A DNA stretch of 64,000 nucleotides from an uncultured Candidatus Thioglobus sp. (GCA_905614365.1 CAJQSO010000025.1:1-64000); one strand, 5' to 3'; positions 1 through 8,950 are shown, numbered from the stretch's first letter. Numbers and translations are program-made. The notes: generated from the letters alone by a model not told the origin.

Positions 1-333
1 ATTTCTACTAAGTTTGATACAACAATAAATAATCTTGTAAAGTGGAATCAAATTAGTCCATCTGATTCTTTGAGTATTGGAAAAGAATTAGTTATCTTAA
101 GGGACAACAAAAATAAGACAGAGTTAGCTAAAATAACGAATACTGGAATCGATATTGATAGAAATATTTTTTACACGGTCAAACAGGGTGATAACCTTTC
201 AATGATTGCTCAAAAATACAAAGTTAAGGTTTCAGATATTAGAGCTTGGAATGATTTAAGTGAAGGATATGTTTTACAACCAGGTGACAAATTAACCATT
301 ACAATTAATGTAGTCAATTCAAATTTATCATGA
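1..333 (+). CDS. mltD: Membrane-bound lytic murein transglycosylase D, C-terminal LysM part (5' partial)
   Basis: The reading frame is open from base 1, so the gene begins outside the window; a TTG at 70 in the same frame is internal. The visible 110 residues hold the end of one LysM repeat (VKWNQISPSDSLSIGKEL) and a complete second one at about residues 57-104 (YTVKQGDNLSMIAQKYKV through LQPGDKLTI). LysM repeats bind peptidoglycan glycan chains. Tandem C-terminal LysM repeats are typical of MltD, a periplasmic enzyme that cleaves the MurNAc-GlcNAc bond. The catalytic SLT domain is not visible, so another LysM protein is possible. The stop overlaps the next start (ATGA), suggesting translational coupling. 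Confidence 0.7.
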   Translation: MSTKFDTTINNLVKWNQISPSDSLSIGKELVILRDNKNKTELAKITNTGIDIDRNIFYTVKQGDNLSMIAQKYKVKVSDIRAWNDLSEGYVLQPGDKLTITINVVNSNLS

Positions 334-983
334 AAACAATACCAATCCAAAAGACCATTTTAGCCACTTTAGCATTTGCTTTTTCTAATTGGAAAAAGTT
401 ACTTGAGGTCAGTATTTTTCCATTACTTCTAGCCCTTCCTTTCTTGCCAGAACTTATGAATTTATTATCTATGGCAAAACCTGGAAGTGAGATTCCAGAT
501 AATATTAATTTTCATGTAACTTATCTTCTAATGTTTATTTATGCCTCAATGGCAATGTTAATTAATGTGTATAGACTTGTAATTCTGGGGAATAATTCTG
601 TAAATCGATTAGGTTTTGTTCTACCTAACCTTAGGTTTGGCCGCTTTTTTCTTTTGGCAATTCTTTTGGGCGTTGGACAAGCAATAACACTTGCTTCAAT
701 TTATTTGTTACCGTTTTATCTTTTACTTGTTCCGTTAACGCTTAATTTAGTATCAATAGCAAATGACGTGCCTTATAAGAGAATAGAAGTGACATGGCAG
801 TCTCGCCTAAATATTTTCTTAATCAATTTTATTGGCCCATTCATTTTAATTTCCTTGATAGGGCTTATTGAAAATGACTATCTAGATTCTTTCTTTAGTT
901 TTATCTCAATCTACTGGACTTCAATAAGCATAGCATTGTGTTACAAAGTTATAATGGCGAATAGCTCAACGCAAAGCCATTAG
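330..983 (+). CDS. Conserved-type multi-pass inner membrane protein, unknown function
   Basis: The 217-residue product has five or six hydrophobic segments (about residues 25-48, 62-88, 105-145, 160-182 and 188-208) and a short basic N-terminus, so it should be a polytopic inner membrane protein. I recognise no family motif and assign no function. The start overlaps the mltD stop by four bases, so the two genes are probably co-translated. Its last 35 bases overlap the 3' end of ftsQ on the other strand, and no terminator hairpin separates the converging genes. Confidence 0.65.
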   Translation: MKTIPIQKTILATLAFAFSNWKKLLEVSIFPLLLALPFLPELMNLLSMAKPGSEIPDNINFHVTYLLMFIYASMAMLINVYRLVILGNNSVNRLGFVLPNLRFGRFFLLAILLGVGQAITLASIYLLPFYLLLVPLTLNLVSIANDVPYKRIEVTWQSRLNIFLINFIGPFILISLIGLIENDYLDSFFSFISIYWTSISIALCYKVIMANSSTQSH

Positions 984-1677
984 GGTATCTCATATCAAAA
1001 ATACCTCTAGTTCTAATTTTTTCATACTTTTTCAGTTTATCAAAAGATTTGATAAATAACTCTAGGCGTTCATTTTGCTTTTGATATCCCAAGATAACTT
1101 TTATATTGTTATCAAGCGTTAATTCATCAATGGAAGTTCTTTCAAAAAGAGAAATTTTAACTGGTTCTAAAATCGACTGGTACATAGTAAAGTCAAAATA
1201 AAATTGTTTAACCTCGGATTCAGATACTATTCCAATAGGTTTTCCTGAGTTAATAGTTAAGTTTGGTTTAAATAATATGCCTAGAGAAGATATATAGCCT
1301 TCAGTTCCAAAGCGCATAGCAATATCATGCTTTTCTAATGCAATTCGAATCCTGTTCCAAAATATTCTTTCAACTTCTACATTTGAAATCCATGGGTGCT
1401 TTTCTAGCTTATTTTTGATTTGAGAGAGATTAAGTAAATATTTATTTTTAAGAAGGGGCTTAATTAACTCATCATACTCATAAGCTTGGGCTTGCAATTC
1501 TCCCTTTATTTCCCAAGAGATATTTGGCTTAAGCAGTGTTGATTTTTCAACAAGATATATAATGAAAGCAATTGAAAGAGTAAGAAGTAAATAGAAAACT
1601 GATTTCAATATTTTATTTAAAAAATATTTAAAAGGTTTTTTTTGTTTTTTTACGTAATTTTTTCTTTGTCTAGCCAT
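949..1677 (-). CDS. ftsQ: Cell division protein FtsQ
   Basis: This bitopic division protein has a strongly basic cytoplasmic start (RQRKNYVKKQKK), one membrane span at about residues 25-45, a periplasmic POTRA domain at about 54-125 (including HPWISNVEVERIFWNRIRI) and a C-terminal beta domain. FtsQ links FtsB/FtsL to the divisome. At 242 residues it is of normal length. It follows ddl with an 8-base overlap, as in the usual murC-murB-ddl-ftsQ order. Downstream, ftsA and ftsZ are absent and a convergent gene overlaps its end. Confidence 0.88.
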   Translation of the reverse strand: MARQRKNYVKKQKKPFKYFLNKILKSVFYLLLTLSIAFIIYLVEKSTLLKPNISWEIKGELQAQAYEYDELIKPLLKNKYLLNLSQIKNKLEKHPWISNVEVERIFWNRIRIALEKHDIAMRFGTEGYISSLGILFKPNLTINSGKPIGIVSESEVKQFYFDFTMYQSILEPVKISLFERTSIDELTLDNNIKVILGYQKQNERLELFIKSFDKLKKYEKIRTRGIFDMRYPNGFALSYSPL

Positions 1678-2548
1678 TTAGGATTTTAATTACTAATTCT
1701 TCAAAACTTATGCCTGATGCTTTAGCTGCGATTGGAACAAGTGAATGAGATGTCATTCCTGGTACTGTATTTATTTCTAATAGGTATGGGTTCTTATTAT
1801 TATCAAGAATAAAATCAACCCTACCCCAGCCTGATGCTCCAGTTAAATTAAAAGCCTTTAATGCTATCATTTGAATCTTTTTTTCTTGCTCTATAGTTAA
1901 ACCGGAAGGACAAAGGTATTCAGTTTTATTACTAAAGTATTTTGAGTGATAGTCATAAATATCATGATCTGAAATAATTTTTATGCTTGGGAGCGTCTTA
2001 TTATTTAATATCGCTACAGTATATTCATCTCCTTCAACCCATTGTTCTATTAATGCCTCATCATTGTATTGCCAGGCAGTTTTAAGGGCGTCATCCAGTT
2101 CATTTTGATTGTTAACCTTTGTAATACCAAGACTAGAACCTTCCAAAGTTGGTTTTACAGCCCATGGAAGAGGAAAATCTATTGAGTCTAAATTCTGTCC
2201 TTTTAAGGCAACGATTGATCGAGATAGGGGAAGGCTATGCTTATCCCATAAGTCTTTAGTAGTAGCTTTATTCATGCATAGATTTGATGCTAGAGCACTC
2301 GATCCAGTAAAGGGAATGCCTTTTTTCATAAGTTCGGATTGAATATAGCCATCTTCTCCACCTCTGCCATGCAGGACTATAAATGCTTTATCAAATTCTT
2401 TTTCCCAAAGAGTATCAAGATTTTCGTGATTAAGATCAAACGAGAAACAGTCTACATTGCTTTTAAGTAGGGCCTGATAAACAGCATTGCCACTTAGTAG
2501 TGATATCTCTCTTTCGGCTGAGTAGCCTCCCATTAATACAGCAATCAT
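1670..2548 (-). CDS. ddl: D-alanine--D-alanine ligase
   Basis: This cytoplasmic ATP-grasp enzyme joins two D-alanines for the peptidoglycan stem peptide. Family signatures are clear: VLMGGYSAEREISLLSG at the N-terminus, LHGRGGEDG near residue 60, EGSSLGI in the ATP-binding middle, and the C-terminal NTVPGMTSHSLVP with the metal-binding acidic and Asn residues. The 292-residue length is normal for the DdlB type. The start overlaps the murB stop (ATGA), consistent with one operon with murC, murB and ftsQ. Confidence 0.95.
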   Translation of the reverse strand: MIAVLMGGYSAEREISLLSGNAVYQALLKSNVDCFSFDLNHENLDTLWEKEFDKAFIVLHGRGGEDGYIQSELMKKGIPFTGSSALASNLCMNKATTKDLWDKHSLPLSRSIVALKGQNLDSIDFPLPWAVKPTLEGSSLGITKVNNQNELDDALKTAWQYNDEALIEQWVEGDEYTVAILNNKTLPSIKIISDHDIYDYHSKYFSNKTEYLCPSGLTIEQEKKIQMIALKAFNLTGASGWGRVDFILDNNKNPYLLEINTVPGMTSHSLVPIAAKASGISFEELVIKILNG

Positions 2549-3378
2549 ATGATGATTATTTCAGTTTCAAGTTCAATATTGTGTTTATCCTTTATTACAC
2601 TTTGAATGTGAGTAATTAAATTTTCAATATCTGAAGCGCTTGCATTATTCTGATTAATAATATAGTTTGCATGCATTTCTGAAACGCAAGCTCCCCCAAT
2701 GCAAAAACCTTTAAGCCCACTTGATTCAATTAATTTAGCTGCATAATGATCTTTGGGGTTCTTAAAAACGCTCCCACAACTTGCTAAACCGATTGGTTGA
2801 GTTGAGTTTCTTTTATGAAGTAGATCCTGAACATTGTCATTGGGCTGTTTTAAATTAAAGTCAAAAAGAGAGCTAATGAAAACTTCATCACTAAATTTAT
2901 GAAGCGTAGATCGATAAGAAATTTCATAATCCGTGGGAAATCTTTCTTGAATCTCTCCAGATAAATTTATGGTTTTGACTGAATGAACATATTGCCATAT
3001 CTCAGAGCCAAATGCGCCTGCATTCATAGCAAGTGCACCACCTACACTCCCTGGAATGGCACTAAGAAATTCTGCTCCAAATTTTAAATTTGCTTGAGAG
3101 AATCTTGATAATTTCGCAAGAGAGGTTCCTGCTCCTGACTCGATTAATCCATTTGAAATAGTAAGGTCTTTGAGATTTTTTGTATTAATTATTACGCCAC
3201 TAAAGCCACTATCACGAATCAATAAGTTACTTCCAAGACCAACCATTAATACAGGCTTTGTATTAGTTTTTAAAAAATTAGAGAGCTCATTTACATCCTC
3301 AGGCTTAAGAAATTCACTAGATATACCACCTGACCTTAAAGAGCAGTGTTTTGACATTGGTTCATTGAACTTAAGCAT
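2545..3378 (-). CDS. murB: UDP-N-acetylenolpyruvoylglucosamine reductase
   Basis: This FAD-dependent enzyme reduces UDP-GlcNAc-enolpyruvate to UDP-MurNAc. The FAD-binding segment contains GLGSNLLIRDSGFSGV, followed by IPGSVGGALAMNAGAFG and the SYRSTLHKF region. The C-terminal half has SCGSVFKNP, with the catalytic Ser-type residue region, and a terminal conserved Glu (ELETE). At 277 residues it looks like the shorter type II MurB rather than the long E. coli type I; this is a by-eye assignment. The start touches the murC stop, and the 3' end overlaps ddl. Confidence 0.93.
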   Translation of the reverse strand: MLKFNEPMSKHCSLRSGGISSEFLKPEDVNELSNFLKTNTKPVLMVGLGSNLLIRDSGFSGVIINTKNLKDLTISNGLIESGAGTSLAKLSRFSQANLKFGAEFLSAIPGSVGGALAMNAGAFGSEIWQYVHSVKTINLSGEIQERFPTDYEISYRSTLHKFSDEVFISSLFDFNLKQPNDNVQDLLHKRNSTQPIGLASCGSVFKNPKDHYAAKLIESSGLKGFCIGGACVSEMHANYIINQNNASASDIENLITHIQSVIKDKHNIELETEIIII

Positions 3379-4796
3379 TATTTTTTATTCATGAAATGAT
3401 CTTTTAACTGGTGTGGAATTTTATTTACATCACCAGCACCAAGAGTAAGAATTACATCATTTTCAGTAACTATATTTGGAATTATTTCAATTATTTCATC
3501 AATATCCTTAACTACAATTGGATCGATCGAGCTTCTTCTTCTTATTGAGTCAGCAAGGGTTGATGAGCTAATTGTATTAATTGGAGACTCATTGGCTGGA
3601 TAGATATTAAGTAAAACTAATACATCTACTTTAGATAAGCAGCTTACAAAATCATTGAATAAGTCTCTAGTTCGTGAATATCTATGAGGTTGAAAAATAA
3701 CTACAAGCCTTTTATCTGGATAGGTGTTCCTCAAAGTACTTACAACCTCAGTGATTTCATTAGGGTGATGTCCATAATCATCAAAGAGTGGTATAAGATG
3801 AGTATTTATAGTCAAATTCTGGTGATAATCAAGTCTTCTTGATACGCCACTAAAATGAGACAGAGCTTTTTGTATTACCTTAAGATCTATCTCTAGTTCA
3901 ATTGCAACACTAATTGCAGCGAGAGAATTTAAGATATTATGCTTTCCTATTAGATTAAGTGACACAGGGAATTTTTTTTGATATTTTTTACAGCTAACAT
4001 CAAATGACATTTTCATATCACTCTGTTTAACATTTGATGCTTTGACATCTGCATCATCACTAAAACCATAACTCAAAACTGGCCTATGAATCTTTTTCAG
4101 AATATCCTTAACGCCACTATCATCTATACAAGCGACGCAAACTCCATAGAATGGTAGATTTGATGTAAAGCTTAGAAAGGCATCTGTAAGGTTATCATAG
4201 CTATGATTATAAGTACTCATATGATCTTCATCAATATTTGTAATAACGCTTAACATTGGTTGAAGATGAAGAAAAGATGCATCACTTTCATCTGCTTCAG
4301 CAATTAAATAATCACTTTTTCCTAGTTTGGCATTCATACCAGTTGCATTTATAATGCCCCCAATAATGTAAGTTGGGTCAAGCTTTGCTTCAGTCATTAT
4401 GTGAACAATTAGACTGGTCGTAGTTGTTTTGCCATGAGTTCCTGAAATCGCTATTCCAAAGCGAAAGCGCATAAGCTCTCCCAACATTTCAGCTCTTGGA
4501 ACAATTAATAATTTTTGCTGTCTAGCCTCCTGGAGTTCAGGATTATTTTTATTAATTGCAGAAGATACAACAACTGCCTGTTTGCCTTTTACATTTTCAG
4601 CCTTTTGTGAATAACTAATCTTACAGCCTATTTCCTCTAGTTTTTTTGTTGCTTGATTAGACTGAATATCTGATCCAGATATTTCGTAACCTAGATTAGC
4701 AAGAACTTCTGCAATTCCGCTCATTCCAGAGCCACCTATTCCTATGAAGTGTATTTTTTTAATTTTTGAACGTGTGGGGTTGTCTATTAGAGTCAT
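3378..4796 (-). CDS. murC: UDP-N-acetylmuramate--L-alanine ligase
   Basis: This Mur ligase adds L-alanine to UDP-MurNAc in the cytoplasm. It shows the N-terminal Rossmann motif FIGIGGSGMSGIAEVL, the ATP-binding loop SGTHGKTTTTSL near residue 120, NIDEDHM in the central domain, and the C-terminal domain with FQPHRYSRT. The 472-residue length is typical. It is the first wall gene of the minus-strand murC-murB-ddl-ftsQ run; its start overlaps the ispF stop by four bases, so it appears translationally coupled to isoprenoid genes. murG and ftsW are not adjacent. Confidence 0.96.
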   Translation of the reverse strand: MTLIDNPTRSKIKKIHFIGIGGSGMSGIAEVLANLGYEISGSDIQSNQATKKLEEIGCKISYSQKAENVKGKQAVVVSSAINKNNPELQEARQQKLLIVPRAEMLGELMRFRFGIAISGTHGKTTTTSLIVHIMTEAKLDPTYIIGGIINATGMNAKLGKSDYLIAEADESDASFLHLQPMLSVITNIDEDHMSTYNHSYDNLTDAFLSFTSNLPFYGVCVACIDDSGVKDILKKIHRPVLSYGFSDDADVKASNVKQSDMKMSFDVSCKKYQKKFPVSLNLIGKHNILNSLAAISVAIELEIDLKVIQKALSHFSGVSRRLDYHQNLTINTHLIPLFDDYGHHPNEITEVVSTLRNTYPDKRLVVIFQPHRYSRTRDLFNDFVSCLSKVDVLVLLNIYPANESPINTISSSTLADSIRRRSSIDPIVVKDIDEIIEIIPNIVTENDVILTLGAGDVNKIPHQLKDHFMNKK

Positions 4797-5269
4797 AATT
4801 TGCTAACGGTTATAATTGTTATTGCTTGAACTCCTTCACCTCTTCCAAAGGCAGTCAATCCTTCCCCTGAAGTTGCAGTTATACCTACATCATTAATATT
4901 TATTTTGCAGATAACTGAAATTTTTTGCTTCATAAGTTCAATTTGAGGGGATATTTTTGGCATTAAGCATTCAACAGAGATTGCTATATGATTTATTTTC
5001 CATTCATGTAAATCATCGAGGGCAAGTTGTAAATATTTACTACTGTCTTTTTCTCCTTGATGTACAAGTTTATCAGCTATGGATCCTAAAATATTTTTAC
5101 CAGTAACACTGGATATTGCATTTGTGATTGAATGAAAGATGACATCTGCATCACTATTACCTTTTAAACCAAAAGAGTGTTCAAACTTGACACCTGATAG
5201 AATCAAAGGCTTTCCAGGTTTTTTTTCAAATGCATGGGAGTCTTGCCCTATGCCCGTTTTTATAGTCAT
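4793..5269 (-). CDS. ispF: 2-C-methyl-D-erythritol 2,4-cyclodiphosphate synthase
   Basis: This enzyme cyclises CDP-ME 2-phosphate in the MEP isoprenoid pathway. The metal site motif GIGQDSHAF (Asp and His) is at the N-terminus, followed by SDADVIFHSITNAI and the C-terminal GEGLTAFGRGEGVQA. At 158 residues it matches the family. It lies three bases after ispD and overlaps murC. The order ftsB-ispD-ispF is standard in gammaproteobacteria. Confidence 0.96.
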   Translation of the reverse strand: MTIKTGIGQDSHAFEKKPGKPLILSGVKFEHSFGLKGNSDADVIFHSITNAISSVTGKNILGSIADKLVHQGEKDSSKYLQLALDDLHEWKINHIAISVECLMPKISPQIELMKQKISVICKININDVGITATSGEGLTAFGRGEGVQAITIITVSKL

Positions 5270-5272
5270 AAT

Positions 5273-5983
5273 TTATTGAAGGTAATGGTTTGCTAGTTCA
5301 ATATCATTTTCTTGTGTAATTTTAATATTACTTGAAGAGCCAATAACAATTTTAATTGAATAACCTAGATTTTCTATTGCTTCAGATTCATCTGTAATAT
5401 TTTTATCAAGTTTTACTGCAGTTTCTAGTGCATCTTTTAAGATTCCAAACCTGAACATTTGAGGGGTTTGCGCCTTATAAAGTTTGCTTCGATCAATTGT
5501 GGATACTTTCCCATCAATAGCAACTTGTTTAATTGTATCAACAACACCCATAGCTAAAATACCCCCAGTTTGATGATGTGAAACCTCAGTAATTAACATT
5601 TCGATGTCAGTTTTTTTAACGCAAGGCCGAACTGAATCATGAACTAAAACCCAATCATTAGGATTTGCAACTTCTTCTAATGAATTTAATGCATTTAGAA
5701 CAGAATGCAATCTTTCTTTACCACCCTGGACAGTTGCCAACTTTTTGGTGTGGTTAAAATAGGTAGAAGATTTAAATAAAGTATCTTTTTCAGAAAGCGC
5801 AATGACAAAACCAGAGATTTTATCAACCTCTAATAGTGTTTTAAGGCACTGATCTATTATAGTTAGGCCATTATTAAGATGTAAGTATTGTTTTGGTATT
5901 CCAGATTTCATCCTCTTCCCGACACCACTAGCTGGAATTATTAAGTAATAATTATCATTATTCATATCAGCAAAGGACTTCAT
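5273..5983 (-). CDS. ispD: 2-C-methyl-D-erythritol 4-phosphate cytidylyltransferase
   Basis: IspD makes CDP-methylerythritol from MEP and CTP. It has the nucleotide-binding start IIPASGVGKRMKSGIPKQYL, VQGGKERLHSVLNAL, VHDSVRPCV and KAQTPQMF, all family hallmarks. The start is uncertain: ATG at 5983 gives 236 residues, while a second in-frame ATG at 5965 (MNNDNYYL) gives 230 and sits closer to the usual domain boundary; neither has a good ribosome binding site. It lies in a minus-strand run between ftsB and ispF. Confidence 0.95.
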   Translation of the reverse strand: MKSFADMNNDNYYLIIPASGVGKRMKSGIPKQYLHLNNGLTIIDQCLKTLLEVDKISGFVIALSEKDTLFKSSTYFNHTKKLATVQGGKERLHSVLNALNSLEEVANPNDWVLVHDSVRPCVKKTDIEMLITEVSHHQTGGILAMGVVDTIKQVAIDGKVSTIDRSKLYKAQTPQMFRFGILKDALETAVKLDKNITDESEAIENLGYSIKIVIGSSSNIKITQENDIELANHYLQ

Positions 5984-6008
5984 TATAAGATTAAGATAAT
6001 GTCATTAA

Positions 6009-6368
6009 TTATAAAGCAGACTTGCCAGTTTCTTCTAAATTATCAGCCTGGGTAATCTTGGTAATTTTAAAAAAATATTCCCCTTCCTTAATTAGGCCAT
6101 ATTTAAACCTAGCTTTAGACTCAATTAAACTTGAGTTTTCTTCAGTAAAGCTGTTTATTTGACTTTCAATAAGAGTATTTTGATTTGTTAAATTATTATT
6201 AATCAGCTTAATGTCATCGATTGCTTCTTGTTTATTTAAAACAATATAGGGAAAATTATTATTAAAAATATTCTGTTTAACTAAAGAAAATAAAATTACA
6301 ATTAGGATTAGAGTAAGTTTATTTTTATTAATAAACCCAATTAGGCCTGTGACAGGTCTATTACTCAT
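6009..6368 (-). CDS. ftsB: Cell division protein FtsB (DivIC/FtsB family)
   Basis: This small bitopic protein of 119 residues has a membrane span at about residues 15-30 and then a heptad-like coiled coil (about 45-85, rich in Ile, Leu, Asn and Glu), followed by KYGLIKEGEYFFKI, close to the FtsB pattern YGMVKPGETFFR. FtsB bridges FtsL and FtsQ in the divisome. It is recognised mainly by this C-terminal motif and by its place just before ispD. It is a little longer at both ends than E. coli FtsB. Its start abuts the stop of the RDD gene. Confidence 0.85.
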   Translation of the reverse strand: MSNRPVTGLIGFINKNKLTLILIVILFSLVKQNIFNNNFPYIVLNKQEAIDDIKLINNNLTNQNTLIESQINSFTEENSSLIESKARFKYGLIKEGEYFFKITKITQADNLEETGKSAL

Positions 6369-6773
6369 TTATTTATAAATTGAAGTAAGATAAGTTTTTG
6401 AATAGTAGTCATGTAATGGAAGTTTGTATTTATTAAAGAACTGAAATATAAAACCAATTCCTGCTAATGAAGTTATTGCTAATATTAACCTAATAAGAGA
6501 TTGCTTATAAGTTACATTCTGACCATCTTGCTGTGTAATTTCAAACTTCCATGCTCGCATGCCTAGAGTCTGCTTGCCTTTAACCCATGATATGGAGAAA
6601 TAAGAGTAAATTACTGGCAGCGTTAAAAGATAAAAGAAAAGACTATTGGTGATTGGTTCTTTTTGGTTAATAAGAATTACTATTCCCGCAATAAAAAATA
6701 CAAATGAGAATACAAGCAATAAATCATAAGAAATTGCGCCTAATCGACGTAAAAATGAGACATTAGATTTCAT
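6369..6773 (-). CDS. RDD family membrane protein
   Basis: This 134-residue membrane protein starts with FLRRLGAISYDLL, an RDD-type segment (Arg and Asp in the first helix), and contains GKQTLGMRAWKFEI, the other conserved block of the family (usually GKTLGMKLLGLRV). Three hydrophobic helices are visible at about residues 15-35, 42-62 and 88-110. RDD proteins have no single established role; some are thought to be sodium/proton antiporters, which cannot be inferred here. The gene abuts ftsB and is probably co-transcribed with xseA. Confidence 0.8.
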   Translation of the reverse strand: MKSNVSFLRRLGAISYDLLLVFSFVFFIAGIVILINQKEPITNSLFFYLLTLPVIYSYFSISWVKGKQTLGMRAWKFEITQQDGQNVTYKQSLIRLILAITSLAGIGFIFQFFNKYKLPLHDYYSKTYLTSIYK

Positions 6774-6802
6774 AATTAAATATAGTAGGGTAATTATTTG
6801 CC

Positions 6803-8068
6803 CTAATTATCCTCTTTCTTAGTAACTTTTGAAATGACTTTTCCGTCATGAAATTTAGTGACGATAAGATCTCCAGAATGGATTGTTTTAAATGAAACTA
6901 TGACTTTTTCTTTTTCATTATGAGTAATTGTATAACCTCTTGAAAGGGTGTTAAGAGGAGACAGAAGATTAAGCAGACTAGCTTTATTAGCTAACTGATT
7001 ATTTTGGTGCTTAATGAAGTAATCTGAGTAATTTCTTAATCGAGTTATTTGCTCCTTAAGATTAGTTTTATTCTTGTCAATAAGACTGTTTGAAATTCTA
7101 AATAAACGTGCCTCATAGTAATCCAGTTTTTGAGCATTTTGAAGTAATTGTTGACTTGGATCAATAATTTTAAGCTGAAGCATATTAAGGTATGCATACT
7201 TTTGATTCAAGGACTGGCTCATTAAATCTTGCAAATTTTTTCTAAACTTAGAAGCTTTATAGATTAAAACATTGCGGTCAGGTGTTGCAGACACAGCAGC
7301 AGCAGATGGAGTTGGCGCTCTTACATCAGCAACAAAGTCAGCAATTGTTGTATCGGTTTCATGACCTATAGAGCTAATTATTGGAGTTGAGCAATTAAAT
7401 ATTACCCTAGCAAGCTCCTCTTCATTAAAGGCCCATAAGTCTTCTAATGAACCGCCACCTCTTGCAAGAATTAAAACATCACAATTATTTTGGCTATCAG
7501 CAGCCCTAAGCGCCTTAATTATCTTTTCATGTGCATTTTCACCTTGAACAACTGTGTCATAAAGTAGAATTTCAGCAAAGGGATAGCGAGAATTTAAAAC
7601 CTTAATTATGTCTCTTATAACAGAACCAGTAGATGAAGAGATAACACCAATTTTTTTAGGATATAAGGGCAGGTCTTTTTTATTCTCCAATTCAAATAAT
7701 CCCTCAATCCTTAATTTATTCTTTAGTTGATCAAACGCAAGCTGAAGGTTTCCAATTCCTGCAGGCTCCATTTGTTGAACAATTAGTTGAAAATCCCCTC
7801 GTTGCTCATAAAGAGTTGGCGCTCCTCTAATAATTACAGACATTCCATTTTCAGGATTAAATTGTACTTTTCTCTGATTTAGCCTAAAAAATGCACATCT
7901 GATTTGTCCTTTTGAATCTTTTAATGAAAAATACCAATGTCCAGAAGATGGTTTAGAAAGATTTGAAATTTCTCCTTGAATAAAACAATGGGGTACATTT
8001 TTTTCAATTGAGTTTCGACACAATTTTAAGAAGTTAGTGACTGTGTAAATTTCGTCTCTATTAAACAT
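6803..8068 (-). CDS. xseA: Exodeoxyribonuclease VII large subunit
   Basis: XseA with XseB degrades single-stranded DNA in both directions. The 421-residue protein has an N-terminal OB-fold (about 5-100, including IQGEISNLSKPSSGHWYFSL), the central nuclease domain with ISSSTGSVIRDI, LARGGGSLEDLWAFNEE, SIGHETDTTIADFVAD and RAPTPSAAA, then a long helical C-terminal region (about 280-390). xseB is not in the window. The start overlaps the smr stop by eight bases. Confidence 0.95.
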   Translation of the reverse strand: MFNRDEIYTVTNFLKLCRNSIEKNVPHCFIQGEISNLSKPSSGHWYFSLKDSKGQIRCAFFRLNQRKVQFNPENGMSVIIRGAPTLYEQRGDFQLIVQQMEPAGIGNLQLAFDQLKNKLRIEGLFELENKKDLPLYPKKIGVISSSTGSVIRDIIKVLNSRYPFAEILLYDTVVQGENAHEKIIKALRAADSQNNCDVLILARGGGSLEDLWAFNEEELARVIFNCSTPIISSIGHETDTTIADFVADVRAPTPSAAAVSATPDRNVLIYKASKFRKNLQDLMSQSLNQKYAYLNMLQLKIIDPSQQLLQNAQKLDYYEARLFRISNSLIDKNKTNLKEQITRLRNYSDYFIKHQNNQLANKASLLNLLSPLNTLSRGYTITHNEKEKVIVSFKTIHSGDLIVTKFHDGKVISKVTKKEDN

Positions 8069-8555
8069 TTGCTTTCAGGTGAACAAACACAGCACCTGTT
8101 CCACCCATCTCCTGAGTGCAAGAGCAAAATGCAATAACATCTGGATGTTGTTTTAGATAATGAACGACTTGAGATTTCATAATCGAAAGGCCACTATCAG
8201 AGTGATAACCTTTTCCATGAATGATATGAATAAAGCGTTCGTTCGAATGAAAATGAATAAATTTAGATAGTGATTGGCATGCTTCCTCAATTTTATGTCC
8301 ATGCAAGTCAATTGATGGAGTAGAGCCTATATTACCTTGTTTCATTTTTTTAAGAATTTTTGGTGATAATCCAGATTTATAATGAATTACAGCTTCTGAG
8401 CCAGTTATATTGGCTTCGTATAAAAAACTATATTTTTGAAAAATCTTGCTTGGACCACTTTTAGAGGTAACAGTATTTTTAATCCCATCTTTATCAATAG
8501 GTTTCTGCTGATCTACAGTAGATCGGAATAATGATTTATCGCTTTCATCAATCAT
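8061..8555 (-). CDS. Smr domain protein (SmrA/SmrB family)
   Basis: The C-terminal half is a Smr domain: IDLHGHKIEEACQSLSKF, then HIIHGKGYHSDSGLS and a terminal strand with HLKA. Smr domains are associated with nucleic acid cleavage; gammaproteobacterial SmrB cleaves mRNA at collided ribosomes. Which subfamily this belongs to is not decided. I chose ATG at 8555 (protein starts MIDESDK, 164 residues). A longer frame opens with TTG at 8591, but that codon is inside the rpsT terminator hairpin. The product overlaps xseA at its end. Confidence 0.82.
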   Translation of the reverse strand: MIDESDKSLFRSTVDQQKPIDKDGIKNTVTSKSGPSKIFQKYSFLYEANITGSEAVIHYKSGLSPKILKKMKQGNIGSTPSIDLHGHKIEEACQSLSKFIHFHSNERFIHIIHGKGYHSDSGLSIMKSQVVHYLKQHPDVIAFCSCTQEMGGTGAVFVHLKANV

Positions 8556-8577
8556 ATTAGTAAAAAAATTTGAACAT

Positions 8578-8602
8578 AAAAAAACCCTCAACAGAGGGTT
8601 TT
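8578..8602 (-). terminator. Rho-independent terminator after rpsT
   Basis: The arms AAAACCCTC and GAGGGTTTT at 8581-8602 form a 9-bp stem with a 4-base loop. On the minus strand the hairpin is followed by a run of seven T residues, so it should end rpsT transcripts. It sits about 50 bases past the rpsT stop and just before the smr start, so smr and xseA probably depend on read-through or their own promoter. Confidence 0.85.
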
Positions 8603-8654
8603 AATTATAGCAATGATTTTGCTATTGTTATATTAACCTGCAACAAGCAAATTT

Positions 8655-8915
8655 TTATAGCGCCTTAATTTGAGCAATAATACGAGACTTCTTTCTAGCC
8701 GCTTGATTTTTATGCATTAAGCCTTTACTTACAGCTTGATCAACATTTTTTTGCATTTCAGTAAAGCCACTAGTTGCTTCTTTTTTATCTCCAGCATCTA
8801 TAGCATAAGAAACCTTCTTAATAAAGGTACGTACTTTTGCTCTAATTTGAGAGTTATGTTTGTTTCGTTTTACCGCTTGTCTTGCGCGTTTTTTTGAACC
8901 TGCTGAATTGGCCAT
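8655..8915 (-). CDS. rpsT: 30S ribosomal protein S20
   Basis: This is an 86-residue, very basic protein with the S20 pattern: ANSAGSKKRARQAVKRNKHN at the start, RAKVRTFIKK, and the C-terminal KGLMHKNQAARKKSRI. S20 binds 16S rRNA and helps 30S assembly. It is transcribed alone: a strong promoter lies 36 bases upstream of the start and a terminator follows. Confidence 0.97.
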   Translation of the reverse strand: MANSAGSKKRARQAVKRNKHNSQIRAKVRTFIKKVSYAIDAGDKKEATSGFTEMQKNVDQAVSKGLMHKNQAARKKSRIIAQIKAL

Positions 8916-8950
8916 ATTTTATAGTTAATGCTTAAATTACGAAAACACGA

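Noticed and set aside
8556-8591. TTG-start extension of the smr gene
   Set aside because: The TTG is inside the rpsT terminator; the ATG at 8555 starts a protein of normal make-up.
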